This document shows positions 25,618 through 33,818 of a stretch of DNA of 64,000 bases, piece by piece. Location of the stretch: positions 1-64,000 of the forward strand of contig NZ_LZSY01000021.1 of assembly GCF_001665625.1 (NCBI RefSeq), written 5' to 3'. The notes below the pieces were generated by a model. The model was not told where the DNA came from. It saw nothing but the letters and a program-made list of their open reading frames with translations, and made no database searches. A program made the position numbers and the translations under genes. The stretch is from Mycolicibacterium peregrinum. Its GTDB lineage: Bacteria; Actinomycetota; Actinomycetes; Mycobacteriales; Mycobacteriaceae. The stretch's first letter is position 1; every line of letters starts with the position of its first letter.

Positions 25618-27060
25618 ATGACGGGCCCGAGCACGGGGGAGATCGCGGCGCAACCGCGTGCCCAGTCGAGCGCCAATGTCATCATCGCGCTGTTGGTCAG
25701 CTCGGCGTTCGTGATGATCCTCAACGAGACGATCATGAGCGTGGCGTTACCCGCCCTGATCGTCGATCTGGACATCTCGGCGAGCACCGCGCAATGGCTC
25801 ACCAGTGGCTTCCTGTTGACCATGGCGGTGGTCATCCCGATGTCGGGTTCGCTGCTGCAGCGGTTCCCGGTGCGCAGTATCTACCTGGCGTCGATGACCC
25901 TGTTCTGTACCGGCACATTGGTGGCCGCGCTCGCGCCGGGGTTCACGGTTCTGCTGGTCGGGCGCATCGTGCAGGCCTGCGGTACCGCGGTCATGATGCC
26001 GCTGCTGATGACGACGGTCATGACGCTGATTCCTGCGGACCGGCGCGGCCAGATGATGGGCACCATCTCGATCGTCATCGCCGTCGCGCCGGCGATCGGG
26101 CCCACGCTGTCGGGGTTCATCCTCGGCTCACTGGACTGGCGATGGATGTTCTGGATCGTGCTGCCGATCGCCCTGCTCGCGCTGAGCGCCGGTCTGGCGT
26201 GGCTGCGCGTCGACGACGAACGGGAGGATCCCACCCCGATCGATCCTGTCTCGGTCCCGCTGTCGGCGATCGCGTTCGCGGGCTTGGTGTTCGGGCTGTC
26301 GCTCATGGGCGAATCCGCTCACAGCCCGCAGTCGGTGCCTGCGTGGGTGCCGATGGTGATCGGTGCGGCGGCGATGGTGGCCTTCGGTGCGCGGCAGATA
26401 CTGCTGCAACGACGCGACCGTGCGTTCCTGGATCTGCGGCCCTTCACCTATCGGCGGTTCTCGGTGTCGCTGAGCCTGGTGGTCCTCGGCTTCATGGGGT
26501 TGTTCGGCGCCATCATCATGGTGCCGCTGTACGTGCAGGACGTACTGAAGCAGAGCGCACTGGTGGCCGGGTTGGCGACGCTGCCCGGCGGGCTGTTGAT
26601 GGGGTTGGCCGGGCCGCTGGTCGGCCGAGCCTATGACCGTCACGGCGCCCGTCTGCTGGTCGTGCCCGGGTCGTTGATGCTGTGTGTGTCGCTGTGGGGT
26701 TTCACGCTGCTGTCGGCGGCGTCACCGGTCTGGGAACTGGTGGTCTTGCAGTCGGTCATGATGTTGGGCCTGTCGATGATGTTCACCCCGTTGATGACTG
26801 ACGCGCTCGCAGTCCTGCCAGACCGGCTCTATTCGCATGGCAGTGCCATCCTGACGACGCTGCAGCAGGTTGGCGGTGCCGCGGGAACCGCGTTGTTCGT
26901 GACGGTGATGACCAAGGCGTCCCACTCGGGTGGGGCCCCGGATCTGCCCGGCGTGCATGCGGCCTTCACAGCCGCCGCGGTGATCAGCGTGTTCGCCGTG
27001 ATCGGGTCCTTCTTCACCGCTCCGCGTCCGAGCCCCGCGGGTGGCACGCCGACACATTGA
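25618..27060 (+). CDS. MFS drug exporter, DHA2 (14-TM, EmrB/QacA) family
   Basis: 480 residues, ATG after GGAGAG. About 14 transmembrane segments; the first carries the DHA2 pattern LNETIMSVALPAL (motif D1), and motif C of antiporters is APAIGPTLSG in helix 5. The family exports hydrophobic drugs and cations against protons. The promoter resembles that of whiB7, which is in this window, so the pump may belong to the WhiB7 resistance regulon. It is followed after 38 bp by an SDR gene that may be cotranscribed. Confidence 0.88.
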   Translation: MTGPSTGEIAAQPRAQSSANVIIALLVSSAFVMILNETIMSVALPALIVDLDISASTAQWLTSGFLLTMAVVIPMSGSLLQRFPVRSIYLASMTLFCTGTLVAALAPGFTVLLVGRIVQACGTAVMMPLLMTTVMTLIPADRRGQMMGTISIVIAVAPAIGPTLSGFILGSLDWRWMFWIVLPIALLALSAGLAWLRVDDEREDPTPIDPVSVPLSAIAFAGLVFGLSLMGESAHSPQSVPAWVPMVIGAAAMVAFGARQILLQRRDRAFLDLRPFTYRRFSVSLSLVVLGFMGLFGAIIMVPLYVQDVLKQSALVAGLATLPGGLLMGLAGPLVGRAYDRHGARLLVVPGSLMLCVSLWGFTLLSAASPVWELVVLQSVMMLGLSMMFTPLMTDALAVLPDRLYSHGSAILTTLQQVGGAAGTALFVTVMTKASHSGGAPDLPGVHAAFTAAAVISVFAVIGSFFTAPRPSPAGGTPTH

Positions 27061-27098
27061 GCCCGGGCGCTCGGTCGAGGTCGGGCACAATCGGGCGC

Positions 27099-27836
27099 AT
27101 GGGCAAAGTCGTGGTCATCACGGGCGCGGGTAGTGGTATCGGCCGCGCGACGGCCCGGGTTCTGCTGGACGCCGGACATCAGGTGGCGCTGGCCGGCCGC
27201 CGCGCCGAGCCGCTGGCCGAGGTGGGAGGCGGGAATCCCAACGCCCGCATCGTGCCGACCGACGTCACGGATTCAGCCTCGGTGCAGGCGTTGTTCGCCG
27301 ACGCGGTGTCGACATTCGGGCGCGTGGATGTGTTGTTCAACAACGCAGGGGTGTTCGGGCCGTCGGCGTCGATCGCCGACCTCGCCGACCAGCAGTGGCA
27401 CGACACTTGGCGCACCAACGTCGACGGCGCGGTGTTCTGTGCACGGGAAGCCGCTCGAGTCATGGCCGCCCAGCTGCCCCGCGGCGGGCGCATCATCAAC
27501 AACGGATCGATCTCGGCACACCGGCCCCGCCCCAAAAGCCTGGCCTACACCGTCACGAAACACGCGATGAGTGGGCTGACCGCATCAATGTTGTTGGACC
27601 TTCGCGATATCGACATCTGCGTCACCCAGATCGACATCGGCAATGCCGCGACCGACATGACTGCGGGATTCAGTCACCAGACCCTGCAGGCCGACGGAAG
27701 TCTCGCAGCTGAACCGACTTTCGACGTCGGGCATGTGGCCCGCGCCGTGGCGCACCTGATCGATCTGCCCCTGGAGGTGTCGGTGCCGACGCTGACGGTC
27801 ATGGCGCGGTCCATGCCGTACTTCGGCCGCGGCTGA
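27099..27836 (+). CDS. short-chain dehydrogenase/reductase
   Basis: 245 residues. Classical SDR: TGAGSGIGRA nucleotide loop, NNAG strand, catalytic Ser in NGSISA and YTVTKHA (YxxxK). Arginines after the second strand (AGRRAEP) favour NADP(H). The substrate is unknown. The ATG at 27099 is chosen because the GxxxGxG motif then starts at residue 9. A bidirectional hairpin follows 48 bp after the stop. Confidence 0.88.
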   Translation: MGKVVVITGAGSGIGRATARVLLDAGHQVALAGRRAEPLAEVGGGNPNARIVPTDVTDSASVQALFADAVSTFGRVDVLFNNAGVFGPSASIADLADQQWHDTWRTNVDGAVFCAREAARVMAAQLPRGGRIINNGSISAHRPRPKSLAYTVTKHAMSGLTASMLLDLRDIDICVTQIDIGNAATDMTAGFSHQTLQADGSLAAEPTFDVGHVARAVAHLIDLPLEVSVPTLTVMARSMPYFGRG

Positions 27837-27884
27837 GGGAACAGACCCCGAGATCAACCGGCGATCGCCAACCGCCGAAAAACA

Positions 27885-27918
27885 ACAGAGCCGGAGGCCT
27901 TCGGGCCACCGGCTCTGT
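27885..27918. terminator. bidirectional terminator
   Basis: ACAGAGCCGG (27885-27894) pairs with CCGGCTCTGT (27909-27918), with GGCC/GGCC inside. It is preceded by AAAAA, giving a U-tract on the minus strand. It lies between convergent genes. Confidence 0.75.
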
Positions 27919-27935
27919 ACAGCGGAATCGTCATC

Positions 27936-28085
27936 TCAGTGATCTGCATCCTGAAGCTCGTGCCGCTGAACTACTGCGATCAACTCTTCGCGAACCGACG
28001 AATTCGGCAGTTCGTTGATCCGCGCATAGAGGCGGCGCCGCATGTTGGCGCGCTTCTGGTTTGCGCGAAACTGTGCGAAGGACAT
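27936..28085 (-). CDS. 49-residue basic helical protein
   Basis: 49 residues with a clear GAGGAG ribosome site nine bases before the ATG. The sequence MSFAQFRANQKRANMRRRLYARIN begins a basic amphipathic helix and ends in an acidic tail (HELQDADH); the net pattern suggests a nucleic-acid or protein adaptor. No family recognised. The gene is divergent from the PucR regulator, and a terminator follows 18 bp after its stop. It is too small for many gene callers, but start, stop, ribosome site and terminator all agree. Confidence 0.7.
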   Translation of the reverse strand: MSFAQFRANQKRANMRRRLYARINELPNSSVREELIAVVQRHELQDADH

Positions 28086-28328
28086 ACTTCTCACTCCTCG
28101 AAAGTGCCCCGGATCACGGGTACTCGTTGTTTGTTGACGTCCACACCTCGGGGATCGCCCGAGCGAACTGGACATCTCCCATGCTCCTCGCAGCGGCTGT
28201 CTAAAAGCAATTCTTAGAGTGTGAGTTTCGCTACAGCTCAAACAGTTTCGTCGCAGCGGAGTGGGCGCAGTCACAGTCAGGCGTCCAGGTGATGCCGCCG
28301 ACTGCGGAAAAGGAGTAAGACTTCTCCT

Positions 28329-29825
28329 GTGGCACTCACCGTGCGAGATCTGACCGAGGTCGACAGTCTCGGTCTGGTCCTGGTGGCCGGAGCGCGCGGC
28401 GCTGACCGCGAGATCGCGTGGGCGCATGCCATCGAGTTGCCCGACCCGGCTCCGTATCTGGCCGGGGGCGAGTTGGTCATGACGACCGGCATCAACATCG
28501 GAGCCGACGCCGACGCGCAATTCGCCTACGTGGCACGCCTGGCCGCGGCCGGGACCGCGGCACTCGCCGTCGACACCGGCACCATGATTGCCGACATCCC
28601 GCCGGCGGTACGTGCCGCCGGAGATCAGTTGGGGATTCCCGTGCTCGAAGTGCCCGCCTCGACGCCGTTCATCGCGATCGCCAGGGCGGTGATCGACGCG
28701 CTCAAGGCCGATGAACTGCGCTCGGTGCAGCGCGTGGTCGACGATCAGGAGGTACTGGCCCGGGCGACACTGCGGGGCGGCATTCCCGGGGTGGTCGACG
28801 CTTTGGCGGATCGTCTGTCCGCGACCGTTGTCGTGGTGGACAACGACGGCACCGTGCTGGCGGCCGGGGGTGACGACCAGGAGCGGCTGATCGTCGTGCT
28901 CGGAGAGCAGGTTCAGCCCGCGCATCGGCACGGCGGCACCCATGTCACCGCTGACGGGGATGCCTATGTCACCATCCAGAATCTGCGGGCCGCCCAGCCC
29001 GTTCGCGGCCGGCTTGCGATACGCACGTCCGATCCGATGTCCAACGCCGACCGGCTCCTGGTCGCCCATGCCGTGTCGCTGATCTCGATCGCGATCGAGA
29101 AACCGGCCCGGGTGGTCGACGCCGAACAGCTGCTGCGGACCGCGGTGGCCCGCGAGATGATTTCCGGCACGGGAGCTGTCGACGGTGCGGTGTTGCGCTA
29201 CTTCGGTTTTGAGCCCGACGATGACATCGTGGTGGCGTCGTTCACCGGTGCGGGCCCGCTGCTGGCCGCGCAGCACGTGCTGGGACGGGTGCTGACATCG
29301 TTTCTGATGGCCCCGATGGGTGACGAGATCGTGATCATCGTTCCGGCGACCGGGAGCCGACGCCGCATCCGCTCGGTGATCGAGGAACTCGAGCAACAGA
29401 CGGGTATCACGGTCGGTGGCGGGATGAGCCGGCCTGTCGGGCCGACCGATCTGTCCACGGCCTTGGAGCAGGCCCGCATCGCGGCGAATTCGGGCAGGGA
29501 GCGGTTCACCGAATTCGGTGAACTCAGCCCGATGGGTGTGCTGCTCGAGGGCCGGAGCACGGCCGAATTGCGGGTGTTGGCAGCACCATTGGATGCGCTG
29601 GCGGGTGGGGAGGATCTGATCCCCACCCTGGCGGCCTTCCTCGGTCGCAACGGTCAGATGGAGGCGGCGGCCGCTGAGCTTGCGGTGCATCGCCACACCA
29701 TGCGCAACCGGATGCGGCGAATCTCCCAATTGCTGGGTGACGACCTTGAATCGGCCGATACCCGGGCACAGTTGTGGCTGGGGCTCAAGGCCTGGCAGCT
29801 GCTGGCGTCTCGCCGGCCGGGCTGA
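28329..29825 (+). CDS. PucR-family transcriptional regulator
   Basis: 498 residues from a GTG. The N-terminal purine-catabolism PucR domain occupies about residues 5-125 (VRDL...GGELVMTTG), then a GGDEF-like CdaR domain (about 270-390), then a C-terminal PucR helix-turn-helix HTH_30 (AAELAVHRHTMRNRMRRISQLLG). Such regulators control catabolic genes in response to substrates or intermediates. Its 3' end overlaps the convergent CaiB gene by 41 bp. The adjacent three-gene operon for acyl-CoA metabolism is its likely target. Confidence 0.88.
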   Translation: MALTVRDLTEVDSLGLVLVAGARGADREIAWAHAIELPDPAPYLAGGELVMTTGINIGADADAQFAYVARLAAAGTAALAVDTGTMIADIPPAVRAAGDQLGIPVLEVPASTPFIAIARAVIDALKADELRSVQRVVDDQEVLARATLRGGIPGVVDALADRLSATVVVVDNDGTVLAAGGDDQERLIVVLGEQVQPAHRHGGTHVTADGDAYVTIQNLRAAQPVRGRLAIRTSDPMSNADRLLVAHAVSLISIAIEKPARVVDAEQLLRTAVAREMISGTGAVDGAVLRYFGFEPDDDIVVASFTGAGPLLAAQHVLGRVLTSFLMAPMGDEIVIIVPATGSRRRIRSVIEELEQQTGITVGGGMSRPVGPTDLSTALEQARIAANSGRERFTEFGELSPMGVLLEGRSTAELRVLAAPLDALAGGEDLIPTLAAFLGRNGQMEAAAAELAVHRHTMRNRMRRISQLLGDDLESADTRAQLWLGLKAWQLLASRRPG

Positions 29826-30948
29826 GCGTGTCGTCGTCGGAGCCCAGGCTTGGTGGTCCACTTCGGTAGGTGACCGGGGTGGCCGACAAGGTGATCGGGT
29901 TGGCCACTTGAGGTGTCGGTGTCCCTGGTACCGGCACGGTTGCTTCCAAGCCGAGTCGGCGGGCGAACGCGAATGCCTCCGACAGATCGCTGATCGGGCC
30001 GGCCGGCACGCTCGCGGCGGTCAGCACCGCGTACCAGTGATCGGCGCCGTGTCTCTTCAACTCGGTTTCGATGATGGCGCACAACGCATCCCGGTGGGCG
30101 ACCCGGTCCGGATTGGTAGCGAACCGGGGGTCCTTGGCCAGCTGTGGTTCGCCGATGGCGGCGGCGAAGGACCGGAACTGTTTGTCGTTGCCGACGGCGA
30201 CCGCGATGGGCCGGTCGGCGGTGTCGAACGTCTGGTACGGCGCGATACTCGGATGGCGATTGCCCATGATCTGCGGCACTGCGCCGGCCCCCAGGTATCC
30301 GGAGGCCTGATTGACCATGGAGGACAACAACACCGAGAACAGGTTGGTGTCGACGCGCTGTCCGACCCCGGAGCGGTCGCGGTGCGCCAGCGCCGCCAGG
30401 ATTCCGCTCAGCGCGTGCAGGCCGGCCAGCACATCGACCAGGGCCACGCCGGCCTTGGTCGGATCGCCCGGTTCGGTTCCGGTGACGCTCATCAACCCGC
30501 CGACCGCCTGCACCAGCAGGTCGTAGCCCGGCAGCGCGGCGCCGCCGTCGCGGCCGAATCCGGTGATCGAGCAATAGATCAGGTCGGGACGGACCACCCG
30601 CAGATCCTCGTAGCCCAGACCGAGTTTCTCCATGGTCCCCGGCCGGAAGTTCTCCACCACGATGTCGGCCCGGGCCACCAGGGAGCGGGCGTGCTCCCGG
30701 CCGTCCGGGTCGGACAGGTCGAGTGCCACTGAACGCTTGTTGCGGTTGACGGCGTTGAAATACGTTGCCATGCCAGATGAATCGTAGGGCGGGCCCCACG
30801 CCCGGGTGTCGTCGCCGGTGCCCGGGCGTTCGATCTTGATCACGTCGGCGCCGAAGTCGCCGAGCATCATGGTCGCGTACGGCCCGGCCAGCACGCGGCT
30901 GAAATCGACGACGACGATTCCGTCGAGGGCGCCCATCCTCACGCTCAT
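29785..30948 (-). CDS. CaiB/BaiF family (class III) CoA-transferase
   Basis: 387 residues. Class III signatures: VVDFSRVLAGPYATMMLGDFGADVIKIE at the N-terminus, NRNKRS(V)ALDL, and the catalytic aspartate in GVALVDVLAGLHA. These enzymes transfer CoA between carboxylic acids through an aspartyl anhydride. It is the last gene of an operon, with its ATG overlapping the preceding TGA (ATGA). Given a glutaryl-CoA dehydrogenase-like gene first in the operon, it probably activates glutarate, as human SUGCT of the same family does (inference). The C-terminus overlaps pucR on the other strand. Confidence 0.9.
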   Translation of the reverse strand: MSVRMGALDGIVVVDFSRVLAGPYATMMLGDFGADVIKIERPGTGDDTRAWGPPYDSSGMATYFNAVNRNKRSVALDLSDPDGREHARSLVARADIVVENFRPGTMEKLGLGYEDLRVVRPDLIYCSITGFGRDGGAALPGYDLLVQAVGGLMSVTGTEPGDPTKAGVALVDVLAGLHALSGILAALAHRDRSGVGQRVDTNLFSVLLSSMVNQASGYLGAGAVPQIMGNRHPSIAPYQTFDTADRPIAVAVGNDKQFRSFAAAIGEPQLAKDPRFATNPDRVAHRDALCAIIETELKRHGADHWYAVLTAASVPAGPISDLSEAFAFARRLGLEATVPVPGTPTPQVANPITLSATPVTYRSGPPSLGSDDDTLSPAGETPAAARP

Positions 30949-32405
30949 GCTCCCGGCCGCCCGCCCCGCAGGTACACCGTCGTGGTGTGGGTGAAGAATT
31001 CCCGTGCGGCGCCGCCCTGCTCCTTGGGGCCGAGCCCGCTCTTCTTGGCCCCGCCGAACGGTACGTGCGGATCGGCGCCGGCCGACTCGGAGTTGACGTG
31101 CAGCACGCCGACGTCGATCTGCTCGACAGCCTGCAGTGCGCGGGTCAGATCCTGGGTGAAAACCGCTGCCGAGAGCCCGAACTCGCTGTCATTGGCAAGG
31201 CTGAACGCGGCGTCGGCATCGGCGGCCCGCTTGACGGCGAGGACCGGTCCGAACAATTCGTCGGTCCATACGTCGGCGGCTTGACCGTTGAGGTCGACGA
31301 CGGTTGGCGGGATGAAGTAGCCCTCGGTCAGTGGTCCTTCCGAGTAGGGGGTACCGCCGGTCAACACCGTGGCGCCCTGCGCGGCAGCGGCCTGAATCCC
31401 CGCCGAAATGGACCGGTGTGCAGCGTCATTGACGACAGGTCCCATCTGGGTCGCGTCGTCGGTGGGGTCCCCGACGGCCAGGGCCGCCGCGCGCTCGGCC
31501 AGTGCGGCCAGGAACTCGTCGGCGATCCCGTCGGTGACGATCAGGCGGGACGTGGCCGTGCATTTCTGCCCGGTAGAGCGGAACGCCCCGAGCATCACCT
31601 GCTCAAGGGCCAGTTCGACATCGGCGTCGTCGAGCACGACGGCGGCGTTTTTACCGCCCATTTCGGCTTGCGCGGGGACTCCGCGCGCCGCCGCGGCCGC
31701 GGCGATTCGCCGCCCGACCCCGGTGGAACCGGTGAACGTGATGCCGTCGATGCCTGGGTGGTCGACGATGGCGTTGCCGATGTCGGATCCGCCGATCAGC
31801 AGGTTGAGCACGCCGGAGGGTAGGCCGGCCTCGGTCAGCGCCTGCGCGAGCCGGATCGCCAGCAGCGGAACGGTGCTCGCGGGTTTCCACACGACGGTGT
31901 TGCCGTAGATCAATGCGGGCGCGATCTTCCAGGCCGGAATGGCGATGGGGAAGTTGAACGGGGTGATCACCCCGACCACGCCGAGCGGTTTGCGGGTGAT
32001 GAGGATCTGTTCACCGGTCCGGGGCGAGGCGTAGATCTCGCCCGCCTGCCGGTCGCCCTCGTTGCCGTAGTAGCGCAGGATCTGCGCGGCCCGCCGAACC
32101 TCGCCGATGCCTTCGGCTTTCGTCTTGCCTTCCTCGCGGGCCAGCTCCATGCCCCACGCCTCGGCGTTGCGGTCGACGATGTCCGCCGTGCTCAGCAGCA
32201 CCGTACCGCGCTGATGCATCGGGGTGGCGGCCCAGGACGCGGCAGCCTCGCCAGCGGCACGCACCGCGGCGTCGACGTCGGATGTGCGGGCATTACTGCC
32301 CTGGGCCACAACCAGACTCGGTTGTGCCGGGTTCACACTGAGCAGCGTGTCGCCGGTGCCGGGTAGCCACTGTCCGCCGATCAGGTGCTCGATGGCAGCG
32401 GTCAT
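30945..32405 (-). CDS. NAD(P)-dependent aldehyde dehydrogenase
   Basis: 486 residues. The catalytic cysteine lies in STGQKCTATSR and the general base in EMGGKNA; FTGSTGVGRR is the nucleotide loop and PFNFP the conserved active-site turn. It resembles semialdehyde dehydrogenases of the ketoglutarate/glutarate/succinate semialdehyde group. Its start overlaps the stop of the acyl-CoA dehydrogenase gene (TGATG), and its stop overlaps the next start. In context, oxidation of glutarate semialdehyde to glutarate is the most economical role. Confidence 0.9.
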   Translation of the reverse strand: MTAAIEHLIGGQWLPGTGDTLLSVNPAQPSLVVAQGSNARTSDVDAAVRAAGEAAASWAATPMHQRGTVLLSTADIVDRNAEAWGMELAREEGKTKAEGIGEVRRAAQILRYYGNEGDRQAGEIYASPRTGEQILITRKPLGVVGVITPFNFPIAIPAWKIAPALIYGNTVVWKPASTVPLLAIRLAQALTEAGLPSGVLNLLIGGSDIGNAIVDHPGIDGITFTGSTGVGRRIAAAAAARGVPAQAEMGGKNAAVVLDDADVELALEQVMLGAFRSTGQKCTATSRLIVTDGIADEFLAALAERAAALAVGDPTDDATQMGPVVNDAAHRSISAGIQAAAAQGATVLTGGTPYSEGPLTEGYFIPPTVVDLNGQAADVWTDELFGPVLAVKRAADADAAFSLANDSEFGLSAAVFTQDLTRALQAVEQIDVGVLHVNSESAGADPHVPFGGAKKSGLGPKEQGGAAREFFTHTTTVYLRGGRPGA

Positions 32406-33610
32406 CAGCGGAAGGCCGCCTGCCCGGTCAGGGCCTTGCCGATCGACAGCAGGTGCATCTCGGAGGTGCCCTCGTAGGTGAGGACGGACTCGAGATTGTT
32501 GGCGTGGCGCAGCGGTGAGTATTCGAGGGTGATGCCGCTGCCGCCCAACAGGGTCCGGCATTCACGGGCGATGGCCAGTGCTTCGCGGACGTTGTTGAGC
32601 TTGCCCAGGCTGATCTGCTCTGGCCGCACCTCTTCGGCATCCTTGATGCGGCCCAGGTGGATTGCCAGCAGCATCCCCTTGCCGAGTTCGACGGTCATGT
32701 TCGCCAGCTTTTCCTGGGTGAGCTGGTAGCTGGTCAGTGGCTTGTCGAACACCTCGCGCGAGCCGGCATAGTCGATCGCGGTCTCCAGGCTGTCGCGGGC
32801 CGCACCGAGCGAGCCGAACACGATGCCGAACCGGGCCTCGTTCAGGCACGACAGCGGGGCCGACAGTCCTTCGGCCAGCGGCAGCTGCGCCGAGCCCGGC
32901 AGCCGGACGTTGTCCAGCACGAGCTCGGAGGTGACCGAGGCACGCAGGGAGAGCTTGCGGTGAATCTCGTTGGCGGTGAAGCCCGGGGTGTCGGTGGGCA
33001 CCAGGAAGCCACTGATATCTCTGTCGCCGTTCCCCGTTCTGGCCCACACGGTGGCCACATCGGCGAGGTTGCCGTTGGTGATCCACATCTTGGTGCCGTT
33101 GAGCACCCAGTCGCTTCCGTCGCGGCGGGCGCGGGTGCGCATGCCGGCGGGGTTGGAACCGAAGTCGGGTTCGGTCAGGCCGAAGCAGCCGATCGCATCA
33201 CCGGCGGCCAGCCGGGGCAGCCATTCGTTCTTCTGTTCCTCCGAGCCGTAGCGGTAGATGGAGAACATCGACAGCGAGCCCTGGACGGAGACGAAGCTGC
33301 GGAACCCGCTGTCGCCGGCCTCGAGCTCCATACAGGCCAATCCGTAGCTGACGGCGTTGGTGCCCGCGCAGCCGTAGCCCTGCAGGTGCATGCCGAGAAC
33401 GCCGAGCTTGCCGAACTCCTTGGCCAGCTCCCGGGGCAGGGTGGCCGATTCGAACCATTCGCCCACGTTGGGCCGTAGGCGAGTATCGACAAACTTGCGC
33501 ACGGTCGCGGCGATCTCGCGTTCGTCGTCGTCGAGCAACCGGTCGGTGTCGAACAGCTCCAGCGGCCGGTAGGTGGACTTCTTGGCGGCCGGTGTGGCGG
33601 TGGCGGTCAT
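32405..33610 (-). CDS. acyl-CoA dehydrogenase, glutaryl-CoA dehydrogenase-like
   Basis: 401 residues. The N-terminal half carries DSGFRSFVSVQGSL, matching the glutaryl-CoA dehydrogenase segment in which an arginine binds the distal carboxylate, then IGCFGLTEPDFGSNP for FAD. The C-terminus has the catalytic glutamate in TYEGTSEMH. Glutaryl-CoA dehydrogenases oxidise and decarboxylate glutaryl-CoA to crotonyl-CoA. It is the first gene of an overlapping three-gene operon with a semialdehyde dehydrogenase and a CoA-transferase. Assignment to glutaryl-CoA and not a plain short-chain substrate rests on the DSG(F/Y)RS motif and this context. Confidence 0.88.
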   Translation of the reverse strand: MTATATPAAKKSTYRPLELFDTDRLLDDDEREIAATVRKFVDTRLRPNVGEWFESATLPRELAKEFGKLGVLGMHLQGYGCAGTNAVSYGLACMELEAGDSGFRSFVSVQGSLSMFSIYRYGSEEQKNEWLPRLAAGDAIGCFGLTEPDFGSNPAGMRTRARRDGSDWVLNGTKMWITNGNLADVATVWARTGNGDRDISGFLVPTDTPGFTANEIHRKLSLRASVTSELVLDNVRLPGSAQLPLAEGLSAPLSCLNEARFGIVFGSLGAARDSLETAIDYAGSREVFDKPLTSYQLTQEKLANMTVELGKGMLLAIHLGRIKDAEEVRPEQISLGKLNNVREALAIARECRTLLGGSGITLEYSPLRHANNLESVLTYEGTSEMHLLSIGKALTGQAAFR

Positions 33611-33818
33611 GACTCAAGGCTAGATTTGCCCACGCACACATGCCTATGGCCGATTCGTACAACAGGGGCGTGCTACCTGTCCGATGGGGAGCATTCGGAT
33701 GCCCGGTCGCCGGGCCTGACCACCCGGTTGGGTGGCCTATGCTCGGTGCGGCGAACGGCGTGGCCCCAGGGTGTTCCGTCGTCAGTGACCGGCGAAGACA
33801 GCCCAGGGAAAGTTCAGC

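Noticed and set aside
27936..29861. 641-codon minus-strand frame antisense to pucR
   Set aside because: Only its last 49 codons, with a proper ribosome site, make a plausible gene; the rest is the shadow of pucR and the promoter gap.
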